A stretch of DNA of 64,000 nt from Enoplosus armatus (GCF_043641665.1 NC_092203.1:124001-188000); one strand, 5' to 3'. Positions 34,688 to 46,203 are shown, counted from the first letter of the stretch. Made by a program: numbers and translations. Notes: generated from the sequence alone by a model not told the origin.

Positions 34688-34770
34688 TTAAATCAGCAAT
34701 TAAGGTAAATAATTAACGAGCCTAACAATGTATTATTAATGAGAGTGACGGCCTAATTGCCCTCCACTTA
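34688..34770. promoter_or_regulatory. Candidate homeodomain-site cluster
   Basis: Four TAAT-core words fall in 80 bp: AGCAATTAAG, AATAATTAACGAG, TATTATTAATGAG and GCCTAATTGCC. There is also a SOX-like AACAATG. The stretch is non-repetitive and lies between simple repeats. It is offered as a candidate enhancer core on word content alone. Confidence 0.25.
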
Positions 34771-34789
34771 AAGCAGACAGATAACACCT

Positions 34790-35210
34790 GAAGATAGATA
34801 GAGAGAGAGCACGGACAGAGGTAAAGAGGGAGGGTGAAGAGAAACAACAGGGGAGGAGAATAGGTGGAAAAATAGATAATGATAGAGAAAGAAAGAGGCT
34901 GGGATGAAATGGAAGGAAAGACAGGTGGAGCCAAAGAAAGATAACTATATAAAGAGAAAAGAAATAGAAGTGGGGGAGAGAAAGACTTTTGATTCAGGGA
35001 AATCAAATGTGTCAATAAATAAAAAACTGAAAAAGATCAGCAGAGGTGAAAGGATGGATAAACAGAGAGAGAAAACGAGGTGGATGGAGGGAAGGATGGA
35101 AGGAAGAGACAAAAGACGAAGAGAACAAAGGAAGCAGAGGATGAGGATATGAGATGAAGAGACAGATAACTAAAATTAGAAATGAAGAGATACAGGAGAA
35201 GAAAGGGAAA
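34790..35210 (+). repeat. Purine-rich tract
   Basis: About 400 bp with plus strand mostly G and A (GATAGAGAGAGAG, GGAAGGATGGAAGGAAGAG and similar). It has the opposite strand bias to 21357-22110. Confidence 0.8.
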
Positions 35211-36599
35211 AAGGAAGAGTGTAAAATAAAAATGTGGTCTTTAGTTAATAAATTCAAACAAATACTGGCCAGGTTGCCATGATGATTCTTATCTTGACCC
35301 CTGACCTTTTCTTTAGCAACACCATCAGGATCAAATGTCCTGCTCATAATTGAGTTATGAATATTCATGTACCTCAGAGGATGAATTCTCTTTTCAGATT
35401 TTTTCCTCTTTCCTCTAGCAGCATTATAAGGACCAACATTTTTGATTTTACCAAAGAAAGAAAAACAAGTTATCACTAAGATGTTGGTCTGAAATCTTCT
35501 CATCTCACTCTCAGAAACTGAGAGAAATGTTGAACTCTTCCTCCTGTTCCATCTTTTCCATCTCAAGTTTGATTTCCTTTAACTACTATGGACCATGATC
35601 TGAAGTAAAGTACTTGAATGAAATTGAATTAATTTGTTCCACTCATCACTTTTATATTGTGGGATGTAATGAACGTGTGGGCTTAGACTATTGTTCTTCA
35701 TTTTACATTAACATACACCAAACTTGAATTGTAATTCTTCTTTGTAAAATATGAAACATTAAAATCAGAAGAATCAATGAAGAGAAAGAGAATGGCAGAT
35801 AGTGTCTCTTCTCCACTTAGTGTGTATCGAGTTGCCCAGACAGAGGCCTGTTAATTGCATGCAGATTACAGTGTGAGTGTGTGTATGAGCAAGCATCAGG
35901 CCTTTTAGCAGTATCTAGACACTATTGGATTGAGATCAAGTTGACTGCATTAACACCTAGTAACATCCCTACGCAGCAAAACACATGACGGTATTAGTGT
36001 GAGCGGGTTGGACCAAGCTTCTGTCTGACTGACTCTTCTGTCTACAGTCACACACATCACCATGTCACTCCCGGCTATAATCATAGGTTAAATCAATAGC
36101 TGTTCCGTGGACAAGCCCTATTTCAGTTGAAACTGGGAGGCGTAACGTTAAACTAAACAAAGTTCTGGGCCAAAGTGAAAACAGTGATCAATATGACATT
36201 GAAGATATGGGCTGTTGGCACAGAAGCTATTGGCAATGGAAACTTGGTAATTTATATATCTTCGTTAGTTTTACTGTTTAAGAATACACCTCCTGATTTT
36301 GTAATGGTGCCATTGTGGCCCCAAATCCACAAGCTTCCTCCCACTCACTTCACAGTTCAGTTTCAAAACATCAACCGTGAATGTGAGGTAACAGTAACAA
36401 AATGTGGGAGTGTACCTTCTCACTAAGGCTAAAATGTGTTGAGGCTCTTATGGTCGTTGTCTTATTCGTTTTATTTTTATGCATGCATGAAGCATGAAAG
36501 GAAAAGTGAAACACTTATAGTCACTATCACAATAATTAACTGGTACATGTTGGAACTATACTAATGACATAAAATCCAAATGACTGCTGTGTTTTAGCA
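35211..36599. other. No gene seen
   Basis: No domain or internal repeat partner recognised. Confidence 0.4.
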
Positions 36600-36800
36600 G
36601 TTATGGAGGAAGTAGTCAGACCCTTTACTTAAGCTATAGTAGCAATAACACACTGTGAAAATACTCCATTACAAGTAAATGTCATGCATTGAAACTGTTA
36701 AGTGAAAGTGTGTATTATTAGAAAAAATGTACTTAAAGTACTCATGATGCATAGAAAGTGTCCCTGGTACTATAATCCATGAGATATACAGCTTTAAATG
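36600..36800 (+). repeat. Dispersed repeat D
   Basis: It contains GGAGGAAGTAGTCAGACCCT, TTTACTTAAGCTATAGTAGC, AATACTCCATTACAAGTAAA and AAAATGTACTTAAAGTACTC. This AAGTA-rich pattern is one I recognise as a common repeat in fish, possibly extending to about 36840. It is the only copy in this window. Confidence 0.5.
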
Positions 36801-38180
36801 CTGGAATATGTAAAGTTATTGTACAGGTTGAATTATCATGCCTTATCTAACTTAAAATCCTGATTACTATCTCTCAGTTAAGTTTAATAAGCCCACTTAA
36901 AATTAAAGTAAAATGAAATGAAATGTGTAATATATGTACAATTATTTTGCAGGTTTTTTTTTATATGTATATCTTATGAAATTACGGAAATAATACATAA
37001 ATATAGCTGAATATTGTAAAACTACCTGTGGTCATTCATGTAAAATAGAGAAAACTTTAAGTTTAAGAAAAGCCAGACTCTGGATCACTCACCTTCATGT
37101 GCTGAGCTGCTGAAGTGTGCTGAGTGTGTGAGGGAGCTGGTGTCTCAGCTGGGTCTTGTTAACCAAAGTCCAGAGGTAACCTCTGGACTTTAGTCAAACC
37201 TGTAGACCTTGAAAAGAAGCGTCTAATCTTTATGACTGAGGACCGAGTGGAGACGAGGACAGCAATAGACAGAGATATGAGGAGGTGTTGTAAGAGCTGA
37301 GATATCCAACAGCTTTATCATCACTGTTCTGCTCATAGTACCAACACATTTCAACACACCTGCTGTGAGCAGTCAGTCACACATATTTTACACATTGTGT
37401 ATGGACACTGTTTTCTGAATATAGTTTCTGATTGTTTTGAGGCGTAAATGAAAGAAAAATGACGAGATGATGTGCTTAGCACTCCAGTAATCTTGATTTT
37501 GTGAAGCAAAAGAATGCAGAATCCAGCCATCATGGCTGTGGCATGAATATATTGTAGCAAAAGCCTGGTTCAGCGTTTTTGCTGGAGCCCCCTTGAGTCG
37601 GCTCTGGCAAACAGTGGTCGCGCTGAAAATGAATGAAGATGAAAATTAAGCTAATGTTGGCCTGAGCGTGGCCTCACCCCAATGAATCCATTTAATCAAT
37701 GGGGCCAAAGCCAAAGATCTGAAGTCTGGTTTGAGATTTCGGTTGCATTTGCAAGGCCTACACTCATAATCTAGCAGGAGAAATAGATTTCCATGTACCT
37801 GCATGGCATTTTTTGTAACCTGTTTTTTTAGGACCTTAATGGTGTCTAGTTAACTTTCCATGTTGCCAAGGTCAACTAGTGACCCATGGGATTCTTTTAG
37901 CAGCCATCTTGAATTGATGTTATAACAACATATAGGCTCATAAGAATATAATCTTTGCTAACTTTTGATAACTATTGTGTTTTGCAATTGTTTCCAAATG
38001 AAGTAGACAAATGATCTAGTTTCTTTTATATCAGTTGAAAGGGTATTAAATGAATGGCAATCACTTAAACTGACATAGATGGCAATGTGCTAATTGAAAG
38101 CAAAAATCATCAAGAACCCCTGTTTCACTGATCATCATCGTCATCCATTTTATCATTAACAGTGACTGGTGAATTGATGA
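36801..38180. other. No gene; short perfect palindrome
   Basis: At 37165-37191 there is a perfect 13-bp-arm palindrome, AAAGTCCAGAGGT and ACCTCTGGACTTT, around one central base. No gene is recognised in the rest. Confidence 0.55.
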
Positions 38181-38880
38181 GACAGTGATCCTACAGCACT
38201 GTTCTCCAGATCGGGAACCTGGAACCCTTCTACCCTGTGAGTTTGCCTCCTTCATTCTGGTCTGTGTTTATATTCCACCGCAGGCCAGCGTACAGGAGGC
38301 ACAGCACATGCTCGCTGACCAGACACTGTGTGTGAAGCAGACAAACCCGGACTCCTTAGTTATTTGCAAAAGGAAGAAGTGTTCAGGAGTGGGGCCAGGA
38401 TTAGAGAGGCAAAGTACAGGTTTAGCCAGAGAGAAGCTAAGAGAAAGTCCAACAGCAGTTCTCAGTAAACGACTCTGGTTCTGACTGGAGGGGTCTCAGA
38501 CAGATGACCAACTGCAAACCTAAAGCCCCCTACTCCCTCAATGACACCTGGCCAACAAACTGAATGAGTTCTATTGTCACTTTGAAAGACAGTAGGACGG
38601 TCCTGGCACCATCCCCAGGACCCCATTCACCAGCTCCAGCCCACCAGCTCCACCTCCCCTACCACAGCGGGGGCCAGGGTGGGAGATTGACCGTCTGGTG
38701 ACCTGGATTGGACAGTACAACTTGGAGTTCAACGCTCCAGGGACAGTAGAGATGGTTGTGGATTTCAAGAAGAACCCAGCACCACCTGCCCCTATCATAC
38801 TGTGTGAAATCCTTCTGCTTCCTGGGCACCATCATTACCTCCATCACCGGGAATAAACTTGACACTGACGTCACAAGGCT
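38181..38880 (+). mobile_element. LINE remnant with internal deletions
   Basis: The frame near 38230 reads LLPCEFASFILVCVYIPPQA, the VYIPP block of a LINE endonuclease, followed by QEAQHMLADQ. After about 200 bp a phrase reading NCKPKAPYSLNDTWP resembles the linker before RT. Then the sequence jumps to the late RT: DRLVTWIGQYNLEFNAPGTV, EMVVDFKKNPAPPAP and a shifted FLGTIITSITG. The order fits one Rex1-like or related element with the RT core deleted. Multiple frame changes. Confidence 0.6.
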
Positions 38881-39010
38881 CATATCTCATTATGTTACTA
38901 CTTTTCTTTTTGAACACTGCATATAAGATATATTGAAATATAGTATGTTGTTTTGTATGGTTCTGAAAAACTTTACAGGTTGGACGAGCCAAACTCACCC
39001 AGTAGTCAAA
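38881..39010. other. No gene seen
   Basis: Short spacer between the LINE remnant and the microsatellites. Confidence 0.4.
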
Positions 39011-39013
39011 TTG

Positions 39014-39055
<42 letters not shown>

Positions 39056-39320
39056 GCATTAGCCCTATAACTGATGCCACAACCATTATGTGGTCTGTGG
39101 GTTGCTCTCTCTTTCTTCACCTCTCCATTTTTTTCTACTGTTCTCTGTCTCTGTCTCTCTCTGGTTTTGTCAGGACACAGGGAGTTGTGGTCAGGGAATT
39201 GTGGGAGGAAGAGACAGAGAAATAAACACCACATCCCGAAGAGGGTAATGTCAAATCTGCCTCATTATCAACATAAACCCTCTTTTCATCTCTGTGTGTG
39301 TGTGTGTGTGTGTGTGTATG
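39011..39320. repeat. CT and GT microsatellites
   Basis: (CT)n at about 39017-39051, a weaker CT patch at 39140-39165, and (GT)n at about 39294-39318. Confidence 0.93.
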
Positions 39321-39719
39321 GTCAAATCAACAAACACAAATACATACACTCAGAATTACACCAAAACATAATTAACACATACCTAAACAATCATAAAGCA
39401 ACACTAAAAAAAGAGAAATAGAATACATTGAAAACAATAAAATTCACTTCATATATTTCAAAATTCAAAACAAAGAGGAAGGCCGGATGGACACACAAGT
39501 GGTTTATAATGATAAACCAAACAAGGCCATCTTTACAACGCTATTGTAAGTATCTTTCCTTAAACCTAAGATAAATATCAAGAAGAAAAAAATCAAATCT
39601 TGTCTTAAGATATTGTAGATATTGAAGATGTTGAAGATATTGACTCATGGCAAATATATTATGGTCAAGATTAGGCAACTAGAGAAAGAATGTGCTTATG
39701 ATGATAAATAAAACCTGTT
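39321..39719. other. No gene seen
   Basis: AT-rich, no feature recognised. Confidence 0.4.
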
Positions 39720-39930
39720 GTAACGGGACGTGAACTCTGGGCTCTTGCACTACTTCCACACCCTTTGTTTCCACCTCTCTACATAAAGGACACACTACTT
39801 CCTCTATTGGCACTGAATGTTGGCATTGGACTTCAACCATGCGTTGCAGGTTTGTACTGCAACTGTAGCACAACAATTTCCCTTGGGATAAATGCATTTT
39901 CTATCTTACTTTACTTACTTACCACTCTGC
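39720..39930 (+). mobile_element. Probable LINE 3' end
   Basis: It ends ACAATTTCCCTTGGGATAAA followed by CTATCTTACTTTACTTACTT, the pattern of a fish LINE 3' UTR with a short-repeat tail. No coding part was recognised. Confidence 0.45.
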
Positions 39931-41490
39931 CTTCATTGGGCTGCCCCCAAACATCCAAAAATAATCACGTCAAAGATATTTGATAAAAATTAATATCAAT
40001 AATTTTGCAGCTACCACAAAATTGAGACACTGAAGGAAGAAAAATTGTGTAAAATGACGTGTCCATACTTGCAGGCTATAGTACGGCAACATTACACTTA
40101 GCGAAGCATTTTAAATATGTTTAATAGCAGAATGGCTCTACTTTAGAAAAATAACCTGCCGTTTGATGGTTTCTTATAACATGTTGTAATGTATCCAAAT
40201 GCTTGTGCTAGTGTAATACTATACTATACTACTATATTATACTACTAATACCATATATATATATATATATAATACCAAGATGTCAGTGTCAGTCTTTCTG
40301 AACAAATGAGACATGTTCCTTAGATTTACTCTTCATAGTCTAAGACAAATTAGCATCCACTACAGCACTCGCTGTTACAAATTGAAACCTTTATATGTTA
40401 AACAATGATTACTTTGTGAGCACAGACTGAACCACAGCTCCCATGGAAATTTCGTCCATATCCATAAAACTCACCAACGCTCTCTTCTAAAGTCGTCCAA
40501 AAACGTCCACAACGTTCAGTCCTCTCTGTCCTGCTGTTATTACAGACATGCCTGTGACTCGACTTGCTCGTGGACTTGCCTCTTTTGTCGAGCCATGGCC
40601 TTTAAACCTGTGATGGTGTAGGGCTTATGGAAAGTGGTGTTTGCTAAAGGCCGCTAAAAGCTGAAATACTGAAGAAACAACAATATTAGATATCCTTATC
40701 TAGACAAATGGAGTGAACATACTGTTAAATATGGCTCTGGCCGGATTTTTTGTTTTTATCGTAGCTACAATAGTTAGTTATAGAAATGTTAATGTCAATG
40801 TGATTTCAGGTTTCACTTTGGCTGTCTATAGCTCCCTGAGCTTCTTTCTACTACTGTACTAATTTCTCCCTGGCATTTTGTGCTTACAATTGACTTTGAA
40901 GAGGGCAAAAAAAACGACAGTTTGTGCCAGTTTTTGGATGATCCTTAAATTGTCTCCAGACACCACAAGCATATGAATTGTATTCTTATCAAGGTAGTAA
41001 AAGTTTCAGAGAGCCATTGTGACAGACTAGCACTAGCATGTTCCTAGTCTTTTCAAATCCAGGACAACAGTAACGATACTTGGGTACAGAGAGAGCTGTT
41101 AACAGTTGTTCAGCGTGCAGATTCTTATCAAAACATTTCATCTGAATATTACCAAGTGGGTTCCCAAAGCCAAGCAGTTTAGCATTGATCAGTTCTACAA
41201 CAAATATGTAACCAGATGCTTTTTACAATAAAAAGCCAGTCTAACCCTGCTTTATTGTGGACCTGCCTGTGCTCTGTCTTCTGTCTACGACGTTAGGCAA
41301 AGCAGACAGACACAGAAATATGAGACATTTTATTTTTCTTCCCTGGTGTCTCTAAGCACTTTTGCAGTTTACAGTTACAGTCAACTTCCAACAAGGCAAT
41401 TAAAACAGAAACTGGCAGACACACAGAAACCTGCCACTCACACACACGCACACACACTCAGTCTCTTGTTTTAAATGGGATCTGGCAAAC
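39931..41490. other. No gene; short AT repeat
   Basis: A TA-rich stretch lies at about 40215-40272, including (TA)n from about 40253. No gene recognised. Confidence 0.5.
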
Positions 41491-42221
41491 ATACGGACAT
41501 CACTCTCTCTCTCTCTCCCTTTATCTCTGAGTCTTCTTCTATCTCGCACGCCCTCCATCTCTCTCAATTACTTCTATTCTTCTGCCATCTCTCTTTTCTC
41601 TCTTCTGTCTCCCCATTTCCACCCCCCCCCCCACCTTACCCTCCTGCCAATGCCTAATGGCTTTGAGCAAGGCAGCCCGCCCCCCCTCCCACCTCCTTCT
41701 GAGATAGATTCAATTGGATTGGAAGCCAATCAATCACGGAGAGTATCGAGCTGTGATTGGATTTGGCCGGGGCTGACGGGGTGAGGTGGGTGGGTGCAGG
41801 GTGGGGCTGGTTTGATTTTAGCTCTGCTCCAATGAAGGTAGATCTGATGTATTATTGCTATGGACGTACAGACAGGACGGACAGTGCGTGTGTGTGTAGG
41901 TGGTAGGGTGGATGGTGTGTGTGATTGTGGTTGACATGTGTCATGGTTTGAGGTTTTGAAGCATTGCCAGCTCTGACTGATGTCTGCAGAAGTCCAGTGC
42001 TGGCTATCTGTCATACAGAGATGTACTGTACTGTACTGTGTCTCATGTTACATTTTACATTTCAGACATTAAGCTAATGTGATCAAGAAGGACCACGATG
42101 GCAGAATAAGCTGGAGTATCTACATTACACACATTTCAAGAAAACTGTCGTAAAAGGGACTTCAAACATCTATAATAAAATAAAATAAATTCAAACCTTA
42201 CACAGGTACTTTTCTTATGAG
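41491..42221. other. CT-rich patch and CCAAT-type inverted repeat
   Basis: Pyrimidine-rich at 41495-41645, with a C run near 41620-41631. At about 41709-41768 there are three ATTGG/CCAAT words in opposite orientations, including AGCCAATCAATCACGG and GTGATTGGATTTGG. A plain C/G-rich stretch follows. No gene recognised. Confidence 0.45.
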
Positions 42222-42408
42222 TAAATGGTAAATGGTAAATGATCTCACTTATATAGCGCGGTGCATTGGGAGCAACTTAGGGTTCAGTGTCTTGCTCAAG
42301 GACACTTTGACATGACGGGGGCAGCCGGGGATCGAACCCCCAACCCGCTCAAACCAGCTTTACCTCCCGTGCGACAGTGCCAACCACTGCGCAACCATGG
42401 CCCCCCAT
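42222..42408 (-). mobile_element. tRNA-derived SINE, copy 4 (internal deletion)
   Basis: The tail has three TAAATGG-type units and TATATAGCGC, then the copy jumps straight to GGTGCATTGGGAGCAACTTA, lacking about 90 bp present in copy 5. Box B (GGTTCGATCCC) is intact; box A is slightly changed (TGCGCAGTGGTTGGC). Confidence 0.82.
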
Positions 42409-42954
42409 GAGTCAATGGGTGGGCATGGTGTTTTTGTTTTCCACAAAGTGTACCTTTAAATGTAGTGTTCACCTCAAGTAACCAACAGTATAGTCCTTTG
42501 CTCTGAAGGGGTCAGAAAAGCTTGTTCACATTTTTCTAACATTGGAATATACCTTTATCAATGCACATTGATGATATTTTGACACGTTACAGTAGGAAAA
42601 GAGCAGTAGGTCAAGTAATGAATGACATCTGAATTCCATTTAGCTGCTTTAGTTTCAGAGTCCTGCTACTGTACATGCTGGCTCACGGACACACTGTCAT
42701 GGCTTACTGGGACACTTAAACAGAGCAGATTAATCGTTAAAAAAAGGCACATGGAGGGGTTGCATCTGACAACCTTTGTAACTTTCTGAAACCGACACAC
42801 ACATTCATGTGACTGGCCAGGTGAGAAAGTAAGCAGGGTTTGAACTTCTCTCTCAGGATATTTTTTCAGCTTCACCAAAGATCACCAAAGCACCCCAAAC
42901 AAGTCTCGGGCGGAATGAAGCAGAGTAAATGTGTATATATATATATATTTCTTA
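42409..42954. other. No gene seen
   Basis: No recognised feature; an AT run is at 42930-42950. Confidence 0.4.
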
Positions 42955-43085
42955 TTTCTTATATCTTATTTTTATACATACTCTCATTTCTAAATTTATG
43001 CTACTTTCTACTCTTGAATGGGAGCACCGGTACTGTATAGTTTCCCCCCGGGGATCAATAAAGTATTTCTGATTCTGATTCTGAT
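42955..43085 (+). mobile_element. Rex1-like LINE 3' tail
   Basis: TTTATGCTACTTTCTACTCT, GGGAGCACCGGTACTGTATA, AATAAAGTATTTCTGATTCT and GATTCT tail repeats match the 3' end of the copy at 19640-20256. It is severely 5'-truncated. Confidence 0.75.
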
Positions 43086-43435
43086 TCTATAAACCAGTGT
43101 GTTTCAAGGAAACCAGTGTGTTTCAAGGAAATAGAACAAGTTTGCCTTGAAGACATAAGGACGAGGGCAGGAGAGGTACTTGCAGTCTCTGATTATATCT
43201 CGTTGGTTTCAGCACTTCAGTAGAAATGTTTTTATTGACATTGTTCCATAATATCAGGTTACAGATTGGGACTCCTTTCTTCATGATCTTGCCCTGGTCC
43301 CTGAACACAACAGGACTACCACTGAGTCTCACTCTACATCAGTCCTTTCTCTCTCTGTCTCTGTGTGGAAGTCTGCATTCCAGGCAAACTGAGATTAATC
43401 CTCCTAATAAAAACTCTCTGAGACAACCACACACG
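43086..43435. other. Short tandem duplication, no gene
   Basis: ACCAGTGTGTTTCAAGGAA is repeated twice in tandem at about 43093-43131. Nothing else recognised. Confidence 0.5.
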
Positions 43436-43571
43436 TACACACACACACACACACACACTCAAATGAGACTCCTTGCCAGTGTATATGAGTGATGGCTGCA
43501 TTAAGTCTCTCGAGAACCTCCTCTATGACAGTTATGATGCTAAAGGATCTCTCTCTGTCTCACCCACCCAT

Positions 43572-43607
<36 letters not shown>

Positions 43608-44089
43608 GTACAGGTAAGAACTCTATCAAAGGTGGAATTAAAGTTTGAGAAATTTAAAACTACGGATTATGAGATCATTAGTTTCTATGTTTTCATGTTA
43701 TTTTACACACACATTCACACACACATTTTAGCGGTTCTGACACCAGTGGCAAGCTGCAGCCACAGATAATGCTGTAAGGAGCTGGTCAATACTAATTCAC
43801 TAACCCTAACCTGCTTAGCACTGACCAGTCACTCTGCATGTGTGTGTTATTTGTGCGTGTGTGTGTAAGTGAGAGAGAGGATGGAGTGTGTTTGTTTTCC
43901 GTTTTGTGTAAGTGAATGTGTATGTGACAAAATGTGAGAATGTCTGTGTGTGTGTGTGTGTCTAACAACCTGTCTGTGTCCATTGCATCTGTGTGTGTGT
44001 GTAAGCCATTTAGTGCTCCCCATACATATTTCTTTGCTGTAACATGAGCTGTAGACCAGATCAATAGAAATGTTTCTTTGTTAATGAAG

Positions 44090-44125
<36 letters not shown>
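43436..44125. repeat. Cluster of AC and GT microsatellites
   Basis: AC at about 43438-43459 and 43574-43605; GT at about 43946-43961, 43990-44002 and 44091-44120. The strand switches from AC to GT midway. No gene is visible between them. Confidence 0.92.
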
Positions 44126-44129
<4 letters not shown>

Positions 44130-45348
44130 GTATGTTGGGGGTGTGGAGGGGGGGCACTTAAACTGACCACTGCGTCTGACCACAGCGGTCAGTCACTGGG
44201 CGATTTATACAACCCACAAAAACTCTCCACCAAAATAGACACACACAGACATGTCTGTGTTGTCATTCCAGGTCAAAGGCTGTCAAAGGCTAACCTACCT
44301 CCAGTACAGTCATTTATTAATATTCTATGTGTAGAGTAGTAATAGTACCTCAGATTTTCTTGTGTTGATGTCTTTTTTTTGGATCACAAATTGTGAAATT
44401 CTTGAAAAACGCTTCTTTATCAGGCTGGACAAAAACTTGTAATCAAGCATGATCCCAGAATACAAGATGTACATTCAGATTGGGAAGTGTCTATACTCAT
44501 TTTTAAGTACAGTACAAAGTAAGTAAGTTTTGCTAGTGGCCAATAGGAAATTCAATTGTACACTAAAGTGCATGTGAATATGTCATCGGGGATTCAGAAG
44601 AGTAAAAAAGCAGTATAAAATGACACAAAGTAGATGTTTCAATTTGAGCAGTGTGTGGTTATCCTGAGTTGTGTGTCTGTGCAGAGACACAAAAAACAAA
44701 CCCTGTTGAGTCCTGAGACGCACAGTTAGTGCTCATTGCAGCAAATACCTGTGTTGTGTTCAGGGAACTTGTGCTCCATCTACACCTGCAATCTATACCT
44801 GGCTGTCCTATCTGGACCAGGAAAATGCATGTTAAGTGTTAAGTGCAAGTGTAAATGTACACAGAACACAGTGTGAATGCAGCTGGATCAGCCAAACCGC
44901 TTCCGGAGGTGGTCAGGCTCGCATTGTGATCCAGTTCAAAGGTCACCCGATTTTACAAAAACCTGCTTCTCTACAGTGTTACAATCCAACATTGTATCGA
45001 ATGAGTACAATAAACACATTTCTAAAGCTTTTAAAATAATTTTTGTATAAATGTGACTGGTAAAACGTGCTATTTCTACTGTGGTAGAGGTATGAATCTT
45101 CTATATCTAAAAACAAGCTGGCGCATGGGACATGTTCTGACTGCTCAAACTTAATAATAAGAAAGGGGCTGATGGGATGCATATGTGACTTCCAACAACT
45201 TGATTCCCCTCCTCCACATCATCATCATATGTCTTATTGGCAGTCTGCACAGCTTCATTAGCATATCTAATTCATACTTCGCTCACATAAAGTGTTGAGT
45301 ATGCATGAAACCACTAGGTCAATATTTCATTTATCCTCCATTTGGGAG

Positions 45349-45350
<2 letters not shown>
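44126..45350. other. No gene; possible non-coding element
   Basis: No domain recognised. The stretch around 45230-45330 (CTTCATTAGCATATCTAATT and TATGCATGAAACC) is complex and AT-motif rich and could be a conserved non-coding element. Part of 44760-44960 (GCATTGTGATCCAGTTCAAA) looks repeat-like but has no partner here. Confidence 0.3.
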
Positions 45351-45379
<29 letters not shown>

Positions 45380-45381
45380 GG
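45351..45381. repeat. (GT)n microsatellite
   Basis: About 13 GT units. Confidence 0.94.
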
Positions 45382-45619
45382 GTGTGTAGTCCTGTAGGTG
45401 TGTGGGTGTGATAAGAGGACAGTTAATGATTAAAGTGTGATTAGATTTGGATCAGGAACACTATCGATGTGTTACTTGCATCAGGTTGGAGTTCAAAGTT
45501 TGAAGGCCAAAGTCTCACGTGGTTTCAATAGCACTAAATGATCTACACCATAAAACAAAGTATCCTGAACACTGGAGGGCAGGGGCGCCCATAGCAATGC
45601 CGCTGCACTGGGCAAGCTA

Positions 45620-45840
45620 TAGTGGGATATAGTGGGTTATAGTGGGACAGAGCGGCTGAGTGGACTGGTTATAGTAGGACAGGATGAACGCACTGGTTAT
45701 AGTGGGACAGGCTGAGTGGACTGGTTATAGTGGGACACAGAGGCCGAGTGGACTGGATATAGTGGGACACAGAGGCTGAGTGGATTGGTTATAGTGGGAC
45801 AGAGAGGCCAAGTAGACTGGTTACAATGGGACAGGCTGAG
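45620..45840. repeat. Minisatellite, 28/32-bp units
   Basis: About seven direct units of the type TATAGTGGGACA, optional 4-bp insert, G/GAGGCTGAGTGGACTGGT. Units are 32 bp or 28 bp; the short form lacks a 4-bp piece inside the AGAGGC part. The order from 45640 is 32, 28, 28, 32, 32, 32, then a partial unit. The array ends 14 bp before the hAT element at 45855. Confidence 0.9.
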
Positions 45841-45854
45841 ATTATCCTTTAGAT

Positions 45855-46203
45855 CAGGGGTGCACACACTTTTTCAGCATGCGAGCTACTTCCAAGTCAA
45901 AATGATCTATCTACTATAAAAATGCAAAACATATATTTATTTATTGTACAATATATGTTGGTGTACCTTGCATAACTGCATGAACCCATATTGCACAATA
46001 TAATATTTTATAAAAATGCGTGGTGGCCCATGTGTCAGAAAAGATCAGATGTCAGACTGGCTGCCCTGTATGTCAATCAAGTGACAAACTTCATAGTGCG
46101 GATGGATGATAGGCTGACGTCTATTTTTTTAATGCCATGCGATCTACCCACACTACCTTTGCGATCGACCGGTAGATCGCGATCAACGTATTGGGCACCC
46201 CTG
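45855..46203. mobile_element. Non-autonomous hAT element, intact ends
   Basis: A 349-bp element begins CAGGGGTGCACACAC and ends GGGCACCCCTG, so the terminal inverted repeat is CAGGGGTGC plus imperfect continuation. It is flanked by a perfect 8-bp direct repeat, CTTTAGAT (45847-45854 and 46204-46211), the target-site size of hAT transposons. Near the right end is a palindromic cluster (GCGATCGACCGGTAGATCGC). It has no transposase frame and so needed an enzyme in trans. The perfect duplication suggests a fairly recent insertion. Confidence 0.9.

Noticed and set aside
35012..35566. A 184-codon minus-strand frame
   Set aside because: The second half translates the purine-rich tract; the first half has no recognisable domain.
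38577..38883. Minus-strand open frames rich in Gly and Pro
   Set aside because: They are the antisense of the plus-strand LINE thumb region.
39679..39897. Minus-strand frame with CPLCREVE, zinc-finger-like
   Set aside because: It is antisense to a probable LINE 3' end and has no further finger residues in register.
43800..43812. CTAACCCTAACC, telomere-like
   Set aside because: Only two units here and two more in the SINE tail near 32913; too short to mean a telomeric repeat.
43792..44157. A 121-codon His/Thr-rich frame
   Set aside because: It translates GT microsatellites on the minus strand.
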